Shown piece by piece: positions 60,603-64,000 of a DNA stretch of 64,000 nucleotides (position 1 is the stretch's first letter; each line of letters opens with the position of its first letter). The notes under the pieces were generated by a model. It saw nothing but the letters and a program-made list of their open reading frames with translations, was not told where the DNA came from and searched no databases. Source of the DNA: CAZMOK01 sp964567785 (lineage in GTDB: Bacteria; Bacteroidota; Bacteroidia; Bacteroidales; JAGOPY01); contig CAZMOK010000008.1 of assembly GCA_964567785.1 (NCBI GenBank), forward strand, positions 7,120 to 71,119, in the 5' to 3' direction. The translations under genes and the position numbers were made by a program.

Positions 60603-62885
60603 TCAGGGCCAGATCCGCAGGGTTTCGTTTTCACCCACTTCAAACTGCGCCCCATCCTCAATATGGAGATTTTTACAGTTCCTTTCGTTTCCGGAATTGG
60701 TAACCGGGAACCTGCCGCCGGCAGGTGAATCGGAGATAACCACGGCTGTCGAAGTACCCGGGACTGTCCCCGAGTACCAGTTAGAAGGGTCAGACCAGTC
60801 GGTTGTATTTCCAAGCCAGTAATCGGCAACATGCAGGTCGAAAGCAGTTGTTAAAATGTTATAGCCTGATATTCTGAGGTTGGCGCCACCTATCTGCAGG
60901 TCTGACGTCATAGATACCACAGCCCTTCCCGTTGAATCAGTCTGTGCCGCACCAAAAAGGGAATCGCCCTGCATAACGGAACACATGAAATTCCTGAGGG
61001 GGCTGCCGTTTTTGGTAAGCAGGACTTCCAGTGAATCAGCGCCTGCCGGGATGATCTGCCTGTATTCCGCTTCAAAAGACTGCGGCTGCCACGTCCACAT
61101 GGCCATCAGGGGATCGCCCAGTATATTCAGGTCGTAAAAATTCCACCGGAAGGCGCCCGGCTCGTATTCATCGGGAAGGTCGACCCAGGGGGCTGTCATG
61201 ATCTTCGATTCCCTGAGCGCCGAACCAAGCCGGAAAAGAGAATCGTTGTATACCGCATCCAGGAACTCACGGTGAAGGTGCTCGGCCGGACCTTCGGAAG
61301 TACCTTCCACAAACCAGCCAAACCTTGAGTTGCCAATGAAGGCAGAGGCGAAATTGTCGATATTGACCATCCTTTCGCCAATGCAATCGCTGGCATCGAA
61401 ACCTCCGCACATACAGCCGTGCGTATATACCACCGGCCAGTTATGATCGATACCGTTTGCCTGGGAGAAATTTGAATTGGTTATATCGTTATTTTTTAAT
61501 TTCATAACTGAGAAATAACCCGCATGCCCGCAGTGATGTATTGCTGAGATGCCCTGATTTATCTTATTGATCAATTGTGCTTTTGTCCAGTCACCAGTTG
61601 TTGTGTCCCTTTCATAAAGTGTATCAAAGTCATGAATGGTTGGTATTCCAAGTGTAGCATACCCGTTTACATCCTGGTAGCCCACCAGCAATTCCATGTA
61701 ATCGGCACCCCATGTCTGGGGTGGGTTGTATAAATCCTCCCCGGCAAGGAGGGGCTTTTCCAGGTCGCTCACCACAGGGGCCGACTGGTACCTCATGGTC
61801 TTGTTAAGCAGGTTGTTCAGTTCAGTGGTGTCTCCGAAGGGAAACCGCCCCACTGAGAGTTCAGGATACAGGTCGTCCTCACCCGGCTCGGCCCAGCGGT
61901 TGTCGCCGTCGTCGTTCCAGTTGCCGTCCAGGGCTGCATAATAAAGGTCGGCAGGGATATTATAGTCAGGTGAATAATAGCTTCCCCCAGGTCTCTGAAC
62001 AATGCAATAGAAACCCCTGGACGGAACGTGATTGGTATCGCCTCCCAGCAAAAGAAAGCCAATCCCTTCCGACTGGTATTGCGAGGTTATGAAGTCACGG
62101 ATCCTTTCCTGCCCATCCTGGCCGGTCGCCACCGAATCGATATGCTCAGTGGAATAAACCTTTACTATAAATCCACGGTATTTGTAGAATTCTACCAGGG
62201 TATCGAATCCGGGTACAAATTCTTCCGGCGTGATAATGAGCATATCGTAGCCGGTCGAGCGGTTTCCTGTTAGCGGATAACTTGCCATCTTTTCCCTGTT
62301 GCTGACGGATTTCAAAACTCCGGACCTGCTGAAAGATACGATGTCAAGGTTTTCCAAAGCCTTTGCAGCCCTGTTTGATGGCGAAGCACTGATCCTGATC
62401 TCAACTGCAGTATACACAGAAACGGTTAGGTCTTCATCATCATAAACAACAGGGGTGAATACAGATGAAGCCAAAGAAACACCATTCAGGAAATTCGTTT
62501 CGGGCGGGATTATTTCTGAAGGCAACTTTTTTGTCTGATAATTACGTTCTTTCTTTCCTGCAAGAGCGCCTGACACAGTTCTTACCTGCGGCCGCGGGGC
62601 TGGTTTCCTGCCCGTGGACACAACCACCGGCCCCACCCCTTTGAAATCTATGTCAGATGCTTCATAGCCCGGCGGCAATACGGCATTCACTGGCAGGTAC
62701 GGCAGTGAGGGGCCTCCCTGGAGTCCGAGTTGCTTTGCCCCTTCTATGTCAATAAAAATAAAATCATCATTGACCATCCTGATGTCAGGTTCGGGGATGT
62801 CCATCAGGATGGTTAAAGTCTTTTCCTGTGCACCCAACGATATAGAGAGCAGGAATGCTATGAGCAACGGCAGTGTTTTTTTCAA
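60603..62885 (-). CDS. C25 (gingipain-family) cysteine protease without sorting domain
   Basis: The 760-residue protein has a signal peptide (about 1-19), a propeptide region, and a C25 catalytic domain (about 215-590) with the His in AIHHCGHAG (residues 449-457) and the likely nucleophile Cys491 in THGCMCGGFD. An Ig-like part follows, then the start of a beta-solenoid type domain (DWSDPSNWYSGTVPG) that ends abruptly at residue 760. No type IX sorting domain is present, unusual for this class. It is shorter than PorU and lacks its context, so it is not that sortase. Substrate unknown. Confidence 0.88.
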   Translation of the reverse strand: MKKTLPLLIAFLLSISLGAQEKTLTILMDIPEPDIRMVNDDFIFIDIEGAKQLGLQGGPSLPYLPVNAVLPPGYEASDIDFKGVGPVVVSTGRKPAPRPQVRTVSGALAGKKERNYQTKKLPSEIIPPETNFLNGVSLASSVFTPVVYDDEDLTVSVYTAVEIRISASPSNRAAKALENLDIVSFSRSGVLKSVSNREKMASYPLTGNRSTGYDMLIITPEEFVPGFDTLVEFYKYRGFIVKVYSTEHIDSVATGQDGQERIRDFITSQYQSEGIGFLLLGGDTNHVPSRGFYCIVQRPGGSYYSPDYNIPADLYYAALDGNWNDDGDNRWAEPGEDDLYPELSVGRFPFGDTTELNNLLNKTMRYQSAPVVSDLEKPLLAGEDLYNPPQTWGADYMELLVGYQDVNGYATLGIPTIHDFDTLYERDTTTGDWTKAQLINKINQGISAIHHCGHAGYFSVMKLKNNDITNSNFSQANGIDHNWPVVYTHGCMCGGFDASDCIGERMVNIDNFASAFIGNSRFGWFVEGTSEGPAEHLHREFLDAVYNDSLFRLGSALRESKIMTAPWVDLPDEYEPGAFRWNFYDLNILGDPLMAMWTWQPQSFEAEYRQIIPAGADSLEVLLTKNGSPLRNFMCSVMQGDSLFGAAQTDSTGRAVVSMTSDLQIGGANLRISGYNILTTAFDLHVADYWLGNTTDWSDPSNWYSGTVPGTSTAVVISDSPAGGRFPVTNSGNERNCKNLHIEDGAQFEVGENETLRIWP

Positions 62886-62949
62886 GTCAGTGATCTTTAA
62901 TTGCTACTCTCTTTTATCGCAGAAAGGGGAAGAGGTTATATTGAGCAAT

Positions 62950-63139
62950 AGAGACGACGTCTCATTTTTTACTAAATTTTTTTTGACCACTCTTTGGCAC
63001 TTCAAAATTGCATTCAACACATAACACTGAAGACTAGAAAGTTATCTTTTGAATCAAAATTTGTGCCGGATATATTCGGGATTAAATTGTAATGGATGAG
63101 ATAGAGGGACGACGTCTGAAAAAATGAGACGTCGTCCCT
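62950..63139. mobile_element. small inverted-repeat element (MITE- or REP-like)
   Basis: A 190-bp segment between two leftward genes starts with AGAGACGACGTCTCATTTTTT (given in two parts: AGAGACGACGT then CTCATTTTTT) and ends with its inverted copy, 20 of 21 bases matching. The right end also contains a 13-bp perfect hairpin, AGGGACGACGTCT with AGACGTCGTCCCT, loop 9 bases (63105-63139). There is no open frame and no clear target duplication. It could be a MITE, or a pair of REP hairpins mobilised by a Y1 transposase elsewhere. Confidence 0.6.
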
Positions 63140-63145
63140 GATTAT

Positions 63146-64000
63146 CTAATTATTTACAGTACAACCCCCACCGTTATCAATCTCCATGCTGCCGCCGGAA
63201 TCAACATCCAGCGTACCTCCTATGGTAGAGTTGAAGGCCCCGTGCTGGAAATTAGCTGATGAGCCAATGGTAAAAATACCATCCACATCAAAGAAGTTTT
63301 TGGTAAAACCTGTATTGGTCGTAAACACATCACCTGCCGGAATGGACAGGTTGTTCAGGATCTGAAGTCCGGTTTGACCGTCATCAGGGTTTAAATAAAC
63401 CGTAGTACCCGGGGCATTGATCACAAGGTTATGAAGTTTCATGATGCCGGATGCGCCAAATACTGATGCATAACAATATATTGTACTTGCCGCGGAGCCT
63501 GTGAGCGTGACCGTCCCATCGGTTATTGTACCCCAGTTTGAATGGTTCATGCGGAAGGTTTCGCCCACATTCAGGCTGAACGGGCCATCCATAATCCCTG
63601 TAACATCAAATGCCGACCAGACCACACTTTCTGAAGCATTTATGGTTCCTCCCGATAAGGTAATGTTACCCTTTGAGAAGGGAGAACTTGAATTTCGATA
63701 CCAGTTGGTGAAACCGAAATTGCCACCGTTTATGGTCGTCGAAGAACCTATTTCAGAATAATAGTTCCCGGTAACCGATACGCTGCCGTCGTTCAGGGTG
63801 AAGCTCCCCCCGAGGCCGTGGCCGTTGTAGAAGTCGCCGTTCACGGTCAGGTTTGTGCCGGCGCCCAGGGTAACCTCGCCAGCATCCTTGATATCCAGAT
63901 CGTTGCAGGCTGAGATCTCATCCAGCGAGGGGTCATAGTCCATTCTGCCCACCACAACATCCACGGTCCCGGTGGGCACGTTGCCGTCGTCCCAGTTGGA
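63146..64000 (-). CDS. C-terminal part of a secreted beta-solenoid protein (5' end beyond the window)
   Basis: The frame is open to the window edge and the true start lies outside. The 284 visible residues are Gly/Ser/Thr/Asn-rich and repeat short strand motifs (NLTVNGDFYNG, SVSVTGNYYSE, GTVTLTGSAAS, GTLDVDSGGS), typical of a right-handed beta-helix surface protein. It opens with NWDDGNVPTGTVDVVV, the same domain start seen near the end of the adjacent C25 protease. It ends without a sorting domain, six bases before the inverted-repeat element, so truncation by that element is possible. Confidence 0.75.
   Translation of the reverse strand, partial: SNWDDGNVPTGTVDVVVGRMDYDPSLDEISACNDLDIKDAGEVTLGAGTNLTVNGDFYNGHGLGGSFTLNDGSVSVTGNYYSEIGSSTTINGGNFGFTNWYRNSSSPFSKGNITLSGGTINASESVVWSAFDVTGIMDGPFSLNVGETFRMNHSNWGTITDGTVTLTGSAASTIYCYASVFGASGIMKLHNLVINAPGTTVYLNPDDGQTGLQILNNLSIPAGDVFTTNTGFTKNFFDVDGIFTIGSSANFQHGAFNSTIGGTLDVDSGGSMEIDNGGGCTVNN

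Noticed and set aside
60603..62885. PorU, the type IX sortase
   Set aside because: It is C25-family and lacks a sorting domain like PorU, but it is several hundred residues shorter and has no porV neighbour.

Overview
The window looks like a scaffold piece from a member of the Bacteroidota, probably Bacteroidales or Marinilabiliales-like. The signs are: promoters of the Bacteroidota type (TAnnTTTG at -7) before many genes, almost no Shine-Dalgarno sequences, TonB-dependent receptors with carboxypeptidase-like regulatory domains, a type IX-secreted protein with a C-terminal sorting domain, a gingipain-family (C25) protease, DUF5606 and a six-gene Rnf operon. Three runs of exactly 100 N (5682-5781, 20643-20742, 22637-22736) are scaffolding gaps of unknown true size. 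No rRNA, tRNA, CRISPR array or prophage was seen.

Layout. 1-4200: a light-response island with an SRPBCC protein, an iron-sulphur (6-4) photolyase, an ECF sigma factor and a B12-binding MerR regulator of the CarH/LitR type, with a shared TTAAACAT motif in the control regions. 4300-10600: envelope and housekeeping genes (DUF2520, kdsC, UbiA-family prenyltransferase, maf, surE, lpxB, rpsT, radC). 10650-16950: orphan transposase zinc ribbon, two thioredoxins, WbqC, a QueG-like iron-sulphur protein, a PgpH-type HD phosphodiesterase and an NlpC/P60 peptidase. 17000-24000: an FMN riboswitch with a complete terminator/antiterminator platform in front of a TonB-dependent receptor, a second paralogous receptor, and a nucleotide pyrophosphatase lipoprotein. 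I read this as a candidate flavin-scavenging locus. 24000-31900: aroC, DUF349 protein, patatin/barrel protein, a Cys/Met PLP enzyme, DUF4870 and a ferritin-like protein. 31900-37100: a kinase-RapZ fusion, a 43-residue zinc-ribbon peptide, a MurU-like nucleotidyltransferase (MurNAc recycling) and an AddB-like nuclease. 37100-42000: an AmmeMemoRadiSam system in which the Memo-AMMECR1 fusion carries a signal peptide and the radical SAM protein carries a Tat-like leader, with a membrane protein holding a degenerate spermidine-synthase domain between them. 42000-52250: purB, an MsbA-like exporter, DUF5606, pyrK-pyrD, murB-DUF2752-TM2, two glycosyltransferases and an FtsE-like ATPase. 52300-57400: rnfBCDGEA. 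57600-64000: a sorted surface protein, rseC, a C25 protease, a short inverted-repeat element, and a beta-solenoid protein cut by the window end.

Two patterns cross the whole window. First, many intergenic spacers in the first 26 kb hold tandem repeats whose unit sequence differs from place to place but whose period is nearly always 7 bp. Second, at several genes (ftsE-like, murB, the kinase-RapZ fusion, perhaps pgpH) the -7 promoter element ends only 5-10 bases before the start codon, which predicts leaderless or nearly leaderless mRNAs.
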